DNA of 64,000 bases, from the NCBI GenBank assembly GCA_037447655.1, contig JBBHKE010000262.1:25403-89402 (forward strand), written 5' to 3'. Origin of the DNA: Zygnema cylindricum. Taxonomy: Eukaryota; Streptophyta; Zygnematophyceae; Zygnematales; Zygnemataceae. The number at the start of each line of letters is the position of its first letter. Positions within the stretch are counted from its first letter, which is position 1. This document shows positions 10,794 through 21,036 of the stretch, piece by piece. The notes beneath the pieces were generated by a model, which saw only the letters and a program-made list of their open reading frames with translations, was not told where the DNA came from and did not search any database. Made by a program: the position numbers and the translations under genes.

Positions 10794-11830
10794 TTACTCA
10801 GCTGAGGAATGTAGAGTACATTTTGAGAATGTAAGTATAGAAGTCTTACCCTCCACTAAGACTTTCAAATCTACTGATCCCACTAGATCTGTAGTAACCA
10901 CTCTCCCATCCCCATACTCTATCTCTACAGTAGGGATCTTTCTTAGCTTAGTGAAGAGTTCTTTATCACCACACATATGCATAGATGCACGTGAGTCGAT
11001 GATCCATCCTTCCTGTGGAGCCTCCCGAATTGCTCCAAGGGCACATTTCTGTCTATGAGGGATCTTGTTCTTCTCCAAATTCTCGTCAAGAAGAAGCTCC
11101 CCATCGTTCTCAGAAAACTCGTCCTTGGTTTCTCCTGACACTTTTGTAACCACAAGTGCCTTTTTCTTCCCTCTGAAAGAACCCCCTCCATGGTTCTCTT
11201 GGAGCCTCAGCTCGGATAGCTTCACACAATCTGCGATAAAGTGTCTCGGCTTTTTGCAATAATGACAAAGACCCTTTGGGGGCCTCTGTCCCCCGGAATG
11301 ATCTCTCTCCCCTCTATAAGGTTTCTTCGGGTCCTTCCCCCATCGGTTCCCTCCTCTTGCTAGAGCTTGAATGCTCTTTCCTCCTCTCCTAATCTCCATT
11401 GTGTTTTCCTGCACAAGTATCATCCTGACCACTGAGTTCCATTTCCATGAACTATCAGCCATTTCTTGTACTCGGTACACTATGTTCTCGTACTCATCTG
11501 GTAACTTCATGATAAGGGTGTTAACTTTCATTTTCATTGTACATGTCCATCCGTCACTTTCCATCTCCATATACAAACAAGAGAGATCGTTACAGTAATC
11601 TAACATCTTTCCTCCTTTGTAAGTGTAACTCACTAGCTTTTGCTTAGCCAACTAGAGCTCTTGAATAGTTCCAGCTCTATAAATCTCCACCAAACTCACA
11701 CACAACTCCTCGGCCTTGTAAATGTGAAGATGAGGAGTGGCCAAAGCTTGAGTGAGGTGCCTCAGAATGAAGTTCTTGGCAGCCATGTTTACATCCTCCC
11801 ACATTTGAGTATCGTTCTCCACGGTCTTTT
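10794..11830 (-). pseudogene. copia gag and protease (family A, minus copy)
   Basis: An open block of 285 codons (10794-11651) spans the gag C-terminal half, a zinc knuckle (CHYCKKPRHFIADC) and the protease region with DSRAS in place of DSGAS. It stops after HSSAE exactly as in the plus copy. Upstream, 11655-11830 continues gag beyond the shared TAG (after IQEL). Homology to the plus copy stops at about 11830, giving the 5' truncation point. Confidence 0.87.
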
Positions 11831-12853
11831 ACGACTCGCCGCGCCGCGCGGACGTCCTGTGTATAAACATGTTTAGGGTTTTTTTCTCATTTGTGTTTTT
11901 TTTTATCAAAAAAAAAACACAACCAATAACCTTATGACCCTAAAATCGCAAGGTACCCGGGCAGTACTTTGCAAAGTGTGGGACTAAAAGTGACGTTCCA
12001 TCACGCGAAAAGTGGCGTAGTTTACAGAAATCCGCGACCCTCCGAACCAAATTGTACTGCTTGTTTTGTTTTTATACGAAAAACAACATTACAGAGAATC
12101 TTGCCGATACTCTCCGAAGTTCTCCAAAGTTTTTCGAGGTAATACAGGCCGTAGGATGTTCATCTGCCAGGAGTTTGCTTCATTTTTTTCTGTAACCGTC
12201 AACCCACCTCGAGGAGGTGGGTTGGCAGATACAGAAAAAAAAAGTTCGTGACACGCTGGACGATTAAGCTATGTCTCATGATGGAAAACCAACGAAAAAT
12301 ATGAAGATTTGCACATGACACGCGCTTTCCAAAATACAACCGAAAATAAAAACGAAATTTCGTAACATTCCTTTGTCACGTTATTTTCGGTAACTTTTGT
12401 TCGTCACGCTATTTCTCTCAAAGGACTTTCGTTATGTTAAAAAACAGAATGCTTAAAAAATGAGTTGGCGTACAGATTGACGTCTGCAAAAAGTTTAAAA
12501 CTTATGTCGTATGATTACTTCGTACAGAGGTACATGGTACAAAAGTGAAGACTTCAAGCTAAGTTTGTCGGTGCTAAAAATCTAAAAGATATTCAATATC
12601 GGATCGTAGCTTGCATGGCGCCAGTCATTTTAGAATACGTAGCTTACAAACTTTACGTGATGGAATATCGACTCAATCGACCCGGTCTGTAGAGTTTGTC
12701 GTACAATTACAGAAACGTATGATGGAACTTCACCCTAACTCGTTTTTTAAATGTGTGTCCCTATGACCACACGAACCACACCGCGGGCCAATATTTAATA
12801 AACCTAGTCTATACTGTAGTTGCGTCGGTTTGTCAAAAAATGTACATTTGAAG
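11831..12853. repeat. Non-coding interval with dispersed repeat H and a hairpin
   Basis: I see no gene. Positions 12008-12200 align with 47038-47231 (shared text around CAACATTACA and GAGTTTGCTTCATTTTT), a dispersed repeat I call H. A perfect hairpin lies at 12200-12224: 11-bp arms CAACCCACCTC and GAGGTGGGTTG around a 3-base loop. Its flanks are T- and A-rich respectively (about 12184-12190 and 12236-12244), so the foldback may extend further. Confidence 0.5.
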
Positions 12854-13206
12854 CATAGTTCAAAAGTAGGTGTTTTTATTATAGGCCTTTGGTCGGCGCC
12901 TTTATCGTAAGTTGTGTTATGGGCTTTTCATGTGATCTTTTTAGTTCGCTACTTTGATCAGCGACCGTCCGATCGTCCAAAAAATAAAAAATAACTCAAA
13001 GCTGACAGAAAATAAAAAATTTGTCCGAATGTTTTTCAAAATTTAGACATAACGTTTAATTCTTTATCGATCGATGGGCAACTGAACCCTGATACTATTT
13101 TTTTTCATTTTGCGACCAATACAATATGGGTCTTAAGGTCATATTGTATGTTTTGCGTACAATAGGAATATTGTATGGGCCTACTTTCACCTACTTTTGA
13201 ACTATG
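12854..13206. mobile_element. MITE-like element with 19-bp terminal inverted repeats
   Basis: CATAGTTCAAAAGTAGGTG at 12854-12872 is matched perfectly in inverse at 13188-13206, and the inversion extends imperfectly outward (TTTGAAG/CTTCAAAT). The 353-bp element has no coding capacity. Its target duplication was not resolved. Confidence 0.7.
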
Positions 13207-13408
13207 ATTTGAAGTAAACTAGTAAAGGGTTTATAAAGTACAGTGCAATACACTATGTCGTTTAGCCTTTACGATAAAGTACGAGAAGCGGAACCGTCAA
13301 AAACTCAAAACCGAAAATTAAAAACTACACAATTTTTTTTGTACATTAGGAGATTTTATCGCTGCAGGTTCTGTTTTCAATGACAAAGACAAAAAATCTT
13401 TACTTTAA

Positions 13409-15032
13409 TAAGGGCACTTTCTCATGCAGCCAAAACTCTAGTGTTATAACTTTATTTTTAGCGAAGATTCTCCGTACTACTTTAAGAGCATTACACTTTA
13501 GAAATAGATGATGAATGAGATGAGGAAATGAATGTCCTTTTTTTTGTTTGGACGTGAATCGCCCTTGACGTCGCCTCATGTCAACAAAAACATCGCGATG
13601 TGATTCATGTTGCCGTACGATTAGTCATTGATGACTCAAATCCGTCCGTACCAAACCATCGGTAAGAAAAGGGGAGGACGTTTCGTCAAAGTACCAAGGA
13701 AGTTTTAAGTTTACAATTTTTTATGTTCTATTTTAGATGATTTTGATTGGCTATTTGTTTATGGGTTAGCATTCAAAAAAAATTGTGATCATTCATTCGG
13801 GATACAACTTATTGTTTTTTCAAAGTCGGATTTATGCATTCCGAAAAGGTTTTCCTGAAAAGAAGATAACTTACCACAGTTGTCAAGTTTTGACGCACTT
13901 GAACGTATGTTTTGTCCGTCGCCACACTCCAAATCGTATATTTTGTCCGTCACTACGCTCCAAAAATGTTGACAGCCGAGCGGTCGACCTGCTTGACGCC
14001 TCTGTTTTTGTTTTTTTGCGGAATGAATGGTACAAGATCATTTGTTTCCTCATTCGTTGGCCCTTGTAGTCTTTAAATGTTCTATTTTTTTTTTTACCCC
14101 CTTTTTACTTTGATGGTTTTTATATCACACTTTTTGTAATAAAGTTTTCTCATCCATTCCTAGTGTGAATGCAGCATATGTAAATAAATGAAATCGTTAC
14201 TTTAAAAAGTGACGGATGTAGATGCGCGTGTACTTTGTGTCGGTTGTAGACGACTACAAAACTCGCGACAATTGATGACGTTTACAAAATAACGACGGTT
14301 GTAGGCGTATAGCTACTTGTGACATTGTAGATGTTTACAGTTTGTGACATTTTGACGTCACGCTCAATTATGACAGCGCCGACGTCACAAATTCTAAAAC
14401 TTTCCGCCATGGTTTTCTGATTGTGATTTTTTGTCATTTATCACTCTACTTGCTATCAAAATACGCGCAAAGATAGTAAAAAGAAATCGTTTTTAGAGAT
14501 CTTTCATTTGATACGATTATTGACTTTTTTCATTGCAAGAATTGTGAGATAGACGCGGTAGTGAGAGTGGGAGAGAGAGAGGCACTTTCATCGACTTTGT
14601 TTTTGCGAAATGGCGTCCGATGGTCGAGACCCCCTCGACAACCCTTGTTCCCAAAAAAACGCATAGAAAAAAGTCACGCATAGGCTGGAAACGTGCAGTG
14701 AGTTTTTTTTTTTTTTTACTCCGCGCACAAAATTGTCAAAAACTTTTGATACGTGGGACAACATCTGCCTTTTCACTCACCTCATGGAACTTTATGTAAA
14801 ATCACCTCGCGAGGTGATTATAAAGTTTGAAGATGAGCTAGAGGCACGTGAAAGTGGGTCGAAAACGCGCTAGACGACAAACTAGAGTTCACAAAAAGTT
14901 CCATGGTAACGCAACTTGTACGGTGGTAATTTCAATTTCTTGGTACGGCTGCGAATTTTCTCGTTTTTTTCTAAGTTATGGAGGAAAACGACATAAAATA
15001 ATTGTAACTTTAACACATGCGAAAGTACCCTT
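13409..15032. mobile_element. Non-coding inverted-repeat element, family E (copy 1)
   Basis: The left end TAAGGGCACTTTCTCATG and the right end (CATGCGAAAGTACCCTT) are inverted repeats of each other. Inside are many short repeats of the type TTGTAGACG / ACGACTACAAAAC, a GACGTCA-containing segment, and a palindrome (AATCACCTCGCGAGGTGATT, 14800-14819). Related copies lie at 15040-15703, 27711-28646, 28660-29519, 29520-32224 and 49655-50584. No transposase was seen, so it is non-autonomous; superfamily not assigned. Confidence 0.65.
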
Positions 15033-15039
15033 GTGAAAA

Positions 15040-15703
15040 GAAATGGAATCATTACTTTAGATTGTGACGGATGTAGACGAGGGTGTAATTTGTGAGGGCT
15101 GTAGATGATTACAAAACTAGCGACTATTGATGACGTTTACAAAATAGCGACTGTCGTAGGCGTCTAGCTACTTGTGATGTTGTAGATGTTTAGGATTTGT
15201 GACATTTTAGTGTCACGCTCAAATTATGACAGTGTCGAAGTCAGAAATTCTAAAACTTTCCGCCATGTTTTTCCAATTTTGTTTTTTAGTGTTTTCTCAC
15301 TTTACTTCCCATCAAAATACGGCCAAAGATAGTAAAAAGAAATCATTTTTATAGATCTTTCATTTAATACCATTATTGACTTTTTTCATTGCAAAATTTG
15401 TGAGATAGACGCGGTAGTAGGAGAGGGAAAGAGAGAGAGAGAGGCGCTTTCACATACTTTGATTTTGTGAAATAGCGTCGGTTGGTCGAGACCCCCTCCA
15501 CGACCCTTGTACGTAAAAAAACGCACTAGTTGGAAACGTGCAGTAAATTGTATAAGACTTGCGACACTTGCGACACCATCTGCCTATTTGCTCACATCAC
15601 GAAACTTTATTTAAAATCACCTCGCGAGGTGATTTTACATAAAGTTTGAAAATGAGCTGAAAAGACGCGAAAGTGGGTCGAAACGCGCTAGACGACGTTA
15701 TAG
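15040..15703. mobile_element. Family E fragment (copy 2) with a 44-bp palindrome
   Basis: This segment follows copy 1 directly and repeats its internal part (from AATCATTACTTTAG to GGTCGAAACGCGCTAGACGACG). The central palindrome is the best in the family: 22-bp arms at 15603-15624 and 15625-15646 with one mismatch and no spacer. It is cut off at 15703 by LTR C'. Confidence 0.6.
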
Positions 15704-16135
15704 GGTTATAGAATAGAAGCAGATTGGAGAAGCTGCTATAGTTGCGATGTCAGACTAGCGTTGCATAGCAGCATAGCAAGGCAACTTAGCAGCATAGCAA
15801 CGTACCAAAATGTAGAGTGTACTGTATAGTTATAAAACGTAGTGTGGATAGGATGCATTTAATGAAGTGTGTCCACGTGTACATAGTTGACCAGCTGTAG
15901 TACCGGATTAACTGGCAAGTAGCTAGTTTAAATAGTGAGTAGATTTAGTGAAGAGATACTCTTTTTAGAAGTAGACTTCAGACAGCAAGCGGACAATCTT
16001 GAAATCTCTTCCTGATTGATAAAGCCCCAGCTTTTCCTTGTATAAAGTGTGTAACCTTACTATTGCTACGAGTGAATCTTTGGGAATATTTCGTTGTGCA
16101 TCGTAGACGTGGTGTCTAGGTTACTCATTTTAGAA
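15704..16135 (+). repeat. Degenerate LTR of family C (C')
   Basis: It aligns in order with the reverse complement of the LTR at 37097-37580. Shared parts include the start (TATAGGGTTATAGAAT versus ACAGGGTTACAGAATT), the AGCAGCATAGCAA block, AGTTTAAATAGT and the end. Termini are decayed and no target duplication was found. Confidence 0.65.
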
Positions 16136-16139
16136 GGTA

Positions 16140-16450
16140 GGAGAGCGATTACGAATATAAGAGGAAGTTAATAAGGCTTCCGCCCAAAAATGAAAAGTTG
16201 AGGAGGCAATATGGAGAAGAGATCAAGACATGTCAATGAGAGTGAAATTGAGACATTCGACATCACCATTTTGCTGGGGAGAATGAGGAGATGTTTTGTG
16301 ATGAATAATTGTATGTGTTAGTAAAAACTAATTGGAAACAAATTCCCCCCCATTATCCGTGCTGATTGTTTTGATGCAAAACGACAAGTGATTTTCTACA
16401 AGCGCCTTGAAATGTTGGAAATGGTAAAAACCTCGCACTTATGACGCAAA
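16140..16450 (-). pseudogene. copia integrase core fragment (element D)
   Basis: On the minus strand the second catalytic Asp context (TISTDNGGN, normally RSDNGGEF) is followed by decayed text matching the usual copia integrase core, including LPSKMV (from PQQNG..E) and FIFGRKPY (from FWPEA). Stops interrupt it. It belongs with the fragment at 17183-17709, from which it is split by an LTR-like insertion. Confidence 0.75.
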
Positions 16451-17182
16451 AAAAAAAATGTGTAAAGCTAGAAAAGTTTAGGGTTCGATAATTACTTAAA
16501 GATGTAGACGTAGTAATTTCCATTTAACTAATGAAACGAACTGCTAGTGCATAGAACCTAATGTACTTATATAGAGTACGAAACAAATAGTACGAACATT
16601 TGTTTAGACGCTCGGTATTAAAAGTCGATTTCGATCGGATGGCCACGGCGTAAGCGGACTTTCCAAAATGGTCGTTTTGGCGGTTTTCGGTCATCACCAC
16701 ACCGAATGACACGTGGCGACATCTCATTGATTTGCGGAATCTCCGCAAAGCTTCACTGCAAGTCCGCATGTGATAGGCGTCACCTATATGGTCATGTTGT
16801 ACAGGAGTCGTACAAAAAGTACTCTGGCACGTGTACCTTTCTGTACTGTACAGTCATCTGATTGGTTCGTACTTCAGTAGTAGAGGGTTTAGAGAGGGAT
16901 CTAGGACTTAGAAAAAATTAATCTAGCCGCCTCTCTCTCGGAGAGCTCCTGTACAAAAGGTCAACTTTGACCATTGATAATTTAGGGCTCAAGGGAGCAA
17001 ATTAAGCCATTCTTTTTGCTATCGACTCAGAGGAGCCTTGCCATCACAAGGGTGAAGCTGGTTAGGGTTGTTTTCTGTCAGGGTGGCAGATATACTTGCT
17101 CAAACTCCAAGGTGTCAAGGTTATATTAGAAACTTCGTGTAAGCTATTCTCTCTGAGGACTCATCGAGGTCTCACAATTTCA
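16451..17182 (+). repeat. Diverged family-A-like LTR (A') inside element D
   Basis: The right two thirds align with LTR A: GGTTCGTACTTCAGTAG, GGGATCTAGGACTTAGAAAA, CGCCTCTCTCTCGGAGAG, GACTCAGAGGAGCC and a terminal GAGGACTCATCGAGGTCTCACA. Divergence is much higher than among A1-A3, so it represents an older or sister family. It separates two parts of one copia integrase on the other strand. Confidence 0.6.
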
Positions 17183-17709
17183 TACATCACTATGAATGAG
17201 ATCACCGGAGCCAAATAGCGAGAAGAAGAAAATGGAAAAGGTAAACGAGGCATTTTCGAAGAATACAACCATGACAAAAGTCAAACTTGTTTTCAGTAAA
17301 ATTATCAATGCCATTTACAAGCCCTTTTCCAAAAGAAGCTAGAGTAGCACCATTAAAATGGTCGTATCGAAGATGCCATGTCAAAAAAGAGGAAGAAGAT
17401 GGAAAATGAGCTAATGAAGCATGAGCAATACTATAAATAATAAATAAAAGATATAAATTGCCCATTCTAATGCCATTACCAATGAGATCTTTAGTGGAGG
17501 AAAAGAATTGAACGTTGGATTCAGTGATGACAACAAAAGTCCCATGGCGCAAAGCCCAACTAGGCGAAAAATATTCTTCTTGAGGTCAGGTACGAAATAA
17601 ACTTTGTCAAAGATGATTGGACGAGAGGCGTGTGAACCGGAATAAATTTGCACCTGTCCAACGAGAGTGGAGGCTAGAATCATATTATTACCCAAATAGA
17701 AGCGTAGAG
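17183..17709 (-). pseudogene. copia GAG-pre-integrase fragment (element D)
   Basis: On the minus strand, residues VYFVPDLKKNIF (the usual protease/pre-integrase junction) are followed after a frame change by TWHLRYDHFNGATL and DFCHGCILRK, the His-His/Cys-Cys zinc signature. The sequence differs clearly from family A, so this is a second copia lineage. Its upstream side is cut at 17709 by LTR A3. Confidence 0.8.
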
Positions 17710-18741
17710 TGTTGAAATTGATAGATTTCTAGAGTATTTTCTAGGTGAAATATGTTAGTATAAAAAGAAAAGGACAGACAGTCTGCCTCCACCTCCTCTC
17801 TCTAGCCCCCATACTTGTTGTAGTCACTAAAGGATATACAGGGTGGTTGATCCATGGTTGCCCTAGTCCAGCAGGCAGTTATTTTTAGTAGGTGACTCTA
17901 GAAATATATATGACGGACCCGGGATTCGATCCCGGTACCTACCGGTCGTCAGACTGACGGACAGCGGTCAGCTCTATACTATTAGACTAGGACCAATGCT
18001 AAGTGCTATACTATGTGATAGATATATATACATTTAGAAAGGAACAAATTCATTTGAATAAAACTGGATACGTCGTGCATAGATACAATTTTATTAAAGT
18101 ACGAAGTACGACATCATTTCAAAACGAATACCACGCATGTTTTTGTCAACGAAACAAATATCGCGCAAGTATTTCTAACGGCTACGATTGCGTCTCATTG
18201 CGAATCTGACGGCACACATCATCACTGAAATCCCGGAGTGGTCACCTTGGCGTTTTGTGACGTGTCATGACCTGGAGCCACGTGGAGAGATGACATTCGG
18301 TCATAGGAATTCCGAGGAATGTACGGACAAGTTAAAAGCAGACACGCGTCCGCTTAATAGCCTTGTCGTACATAGGCCGTACAAAAGGTACACCGGCAGT
18401 AGTACTTTTTGGTACGGTACAGTAATGTGATTGGTCCGTACTTCAGTAGATAGAAGTTATTAGAGGGAATCAAGACTTAGAAAATTTTGGTAGGTAGTCA
18501 CCTCTCCCTTTGAGAGTTTGTATAAATTGGCATTTTTACTGCCTCATAACTTATCGGTTGGATGGTCGTTTTCAGTGATTCTTTTTGCTACGGACTCATG
18601 GGAGTCCATGCTGCATAGGGGTGTAGTCAAATTGTCATTTTGTCTTCCTGGACAGCAATGGTTGTGGTTTGAAGTGGATTAGTTAAATACTATTTAGAGG
18701 CTTCATGTATTCTGTGGTCCAATGGAGGACACAGAATTGCA
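17710..18741 (+). repeat. Family-A LTR standing alone (LTR A3)
   Basis: It starts TGTTGAAATTG and ends GAATTGCA and aligns along its length with 407-1447. The following bases do not resemble the primer-binding site and no polypurine tract precedes it, so it is best read as a solo LTR inserted into copia element D. The flanking five bases (TAGAG and GGTCG) are not a duplication, so the boundary has been altered. Confidence 0.8.
17911..17995 (-). other. tRNA-like segment antisense inside LTR A3
   Basis: On the minus strand, an A-box-like TAGTCTAATAG and a B-box-like GGGATCGAATCCC lie about 50 bases apart. A strong 5-bp stem (CCGGG/CCCGG) brackets the T-loop-like ATCGAAT. The D and anticodon arms are poor, so this is tRNA-derived sequence, not an obvious tRNA gene. 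Confidence 0.55.
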
Positions 18742-19020
18742 GGTCGGAAGTGCTCGGCGTGGAAATCCTTGCTTGTTGCACTGGAAGAAAGGGGAACAGT
18801 CTGTTTTTTCCACAAGTGTCGCCATTCGCCCTTTCCCGAGAATTTGTTGGACAGAAGTTTGTGGGTCTTGGATCTGTTTTTCTAAGAGTTGATTGAGGAC
18901 GGGAAGCGAGATCAGATTTGTCCAATAAGCTCTAACTCTGTAGGCTCAGGATCCCGTCTGTGCTGCATCAAAGACCAATGGAGCTACTAAGAACTGGGTT
19001 ACATGATTCTAGCTGTCGGC
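18742..19020 (-). pseudogene. Possible upstream (gag) part of copia element D
   Basis: A minus-strand frame runs through 18742-18925 (residues DKSDLASRPQSTLRKTD and onward) next to LTR A3, where the rest of element D would be expected. I cannot identify a zinc knuckle or protease with certainty. The assignment rests mainly on position. Confidence 0.3.
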
Positions 19021-19059
19021 AATATATTTTCGTCGATCCTCCCCGGGTTGACATTCTCC

Positions 19060-19214
19060 AAAACGTATACATCCAAAGTATGAATTGACGTTCAGTGTAC
19101 TTTGGTAAATATGATTTTATCGTACAACTAAACTTTTTGTCAAAGTTTCCTAAATTTTAGGGCAAAAAGACAAAGAAAAGTAGATACTTTAACACATGGG
19201 GACGTACCCTTAAA
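19060..19214. repeat. Right-end fragment of family E
   Basis: The text from ACATCCAAAGTATGAATTGACG to CATGGGGACGTACCCTTA aligns closely with 32081-32224, the right end of the composite E element. Confidence 0.6.
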
Positions 19215-19319
19215 GCATCTTTTCGGCGTACACACTTGTCCCGAATTTCAATTTCGGAAGCTGAGAATCTTGTTTTTCAATCGCACCCGCCAGATCCACA
19301 ATCCGACATGAGTGTACGG

Positions 19320-19871
19320 AGAAAGGTCAATCGAAACCGTGACCGACCGTTAACCGACCGCCCGCGCCAAATCCGAAACGAATTCAGTTGCCAAATTTGG
19401 AGGGTCAGGTGGTTGCGGTCAGTTGATTCACCAAAAAAAAAAAATCGGTTACGGTCGGTTAACCAAAAAACCAAAAAAAATGAAAATTTTGTACTGTCCA
19501 TACAATCCAACATTATTGTACTTTGTACTTTTTGGCATCGGGGAAGCACGTGACATCATGATTAGCGTCGCAAATCTGACACGGTATTAACACTATTATT
19601 TTTGCAAATCTTAGGGAACGCGACAATTCGTAATTATTGGCTTATTCATACATCCTACATCGATTGATTTTGTATTTTTTCGGTTACGGGCGGGCACGGT
19701 TAGTCGCGAGAAATCGAGCTTCAGTTAACTTTTATTTTCGTAAACGTCGGTTGGTTAACGGTTAACAATTTTGGAGCGTGATACAACCTGGTCGCGCGTC
19801 GATTACCCAGATTTTGAAAAAAAAAACGGTCGGTTTCGGTTATGTAAAATTTGGACTTTTGCAACCTTTGG
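19320..19871. mobile_element. hAT-like non-autonomous element, family F (copy 1, decayed ends)
   Basis: It aligns with 20528-21036 and 31110-31978: AAAGGTCAATCGAAACCGTG at the left, GTCGGTTTCGGTTATGTAAAA at the right, with repeated GGTCGGTTAAC motifs. The terminal CAGAGGTCGC of intact copies is lost. Non-coding. Confidence 0.65.
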
Positions 19872-20527
19872 TTTACGACATTAATGAAAACTTCGAAATG
19901 TACAATACATACTGTACGGATGTTAGGAGTGTATGAGTGAACATAGGCATCGTAGATATCCCAATATTGAAACCAATATATAGCGATCGTCATTTCACCG
20001 ATATGTGGCAATCCTAAAAAATAAATATTGGTTATTGAAAAAACTCATTCGATGTAAAAGCAAAAGTTATAACAAACAAGGAATACTCGCAATGCCGCTT
20101 TAAAAATATTGATAATATATAGCGGTAAAAAAGGGAAAGAGAGAAGCCTAAAGTAGCCATTAAAGAGAAGGGACAAAGAGAGGGAAAAACGAAGACAGAG
20201 TAGGAGGGAGATGGAGGGCGAGGTAACGACGGAGGACGGAGCAGTAGGGGAGTGGAGGAAGAGGATGGAACTAGGAAATAGAGAGAGAGAGAGAAGTGTG
20301 GGCTGAGGAAACGAAAAGCCGCTTCTAGGATAGTAGGATACTTAGTCGTTAACTTTGTCATTTAAACAGTATATGGTGTTGTATATCGGAAGAATCAGTC
20401 GATGTATCGCACAGTCAATGTTTACGGATACCGCAACAAGGAGCAAACGATATTTGTCGAGTTTGATGAAATAACATAATCAATAACTGCCATAAACCAT
20501 TCAATATTGAACATTCATACCAGATTC
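19872..20527. other. Unassigned interval, purine-rich
   Basis: No gene recognised. Positions 20140-20310 are strongly purine-rich (GAGAGAG-type). TGGTGTTGTATATCGG near 20373 resembles the terminal repeat of the hAT-like element at 30237-31090, so a relic of that family may end here. Confidence 0.35.
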
Positions 20528-21036
20528 CAGAGGTCGCAAACGGTCAACCGAAACCATGATACACCGTTAACCGACAGCCCGCGCCGGATCGGAACGGATT
20601 CGGTTGCCAAAATTTGGGGCCAGGCGGTCGCGATCGGTTGACTCACAAAAAAAAAAAAAAGCCCGTTACTGTCGGTCAAGCAAAAAACGAAAAAAATGAA
20701 AATTTTGCACTGTCCATATAATCCAACATTATTGTATTTTGTACTTTTTGGTATCGTGGAAGTACGTGACATCATGATTAGCGTCGCAAATTTGATTGGC
20801 TTGTTCATATGTTGTGAAAAACTAAGATTTTTTTTTTGTACTTTTTCGGTTACGGGCGGGAACGGTTAGTCGCGAGAAATCGAGTTTCGGTTAACTTTTT
20901 TTTTCGTAAACGCCGGTCGGTTAACGGTTAACAATTTGGAGCGTGACATAACCCGGTCGGGCGTCGGTTACTCAGATTCTGAAAAAGAAAAACGGTCGGT
21001 TTCGGTTATGTAAAATGTTGACTTTTCCGACCTCTG
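20528..21036. mobile_element. hAT-like non-autonomous element, family F (copy 2)
   Basis: It starts CAGAGGTCGCAAACGGTCAA and ends with its inverse (TTGACTTTTCCGACCTCTG). 509 bp, no coding capacity. The flanking 8 bases (CCAGATTC, CCATACGG) share only the first three, so the target duplication has decayed. Confidence 0.72.

Larger units (their letters stand above)
6775..11830 (-). mobile_element. Ty1/copia element, family A, minus-strand copy (5' end truncated)
   Basis: Reading from 11830 down to 6775 gives gag, zinc knuckle, protease, integrase, reverse transcriptase, RNase H, polypurine tract and 3' LTR. Homology to the plus copy ends near 11830, so the 5' LTR, primer-binding site and gag N-terminus are absent. 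Frameshifts and stops interrupt the frame, but blocks are longer than in the plus copy. It shares several specific defects with that copy (gag TAG, protease DSR, frameshift at the protease/integrase junction). Confidence 0.9.

Noticed and set aside
17911-17995. A functional tRNA gene.
   Set aside because: Only the T arm and promoter boxes are convincing. The D and anticodon arms do not pair, and the segment lies inside an LTR repeated elsewhere.
407-18741. LTRs A1 and A3 in the same orientation, flanked by TGTCG and GGTCG, as ends of a single 18-kb element.
   Set aside because: No polypurine tract or family A 3' coding end precedes A3; the sequence before it is minus-strand coding of another copia lineage. 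The 4-of-5 flank match is likely chance.
20032-20361. Minus-strand open frame of 109 codons rich in Pro, Ser and Leu.
   Set aside because: It is the shadow of a purine-rich low-complexity stretch.
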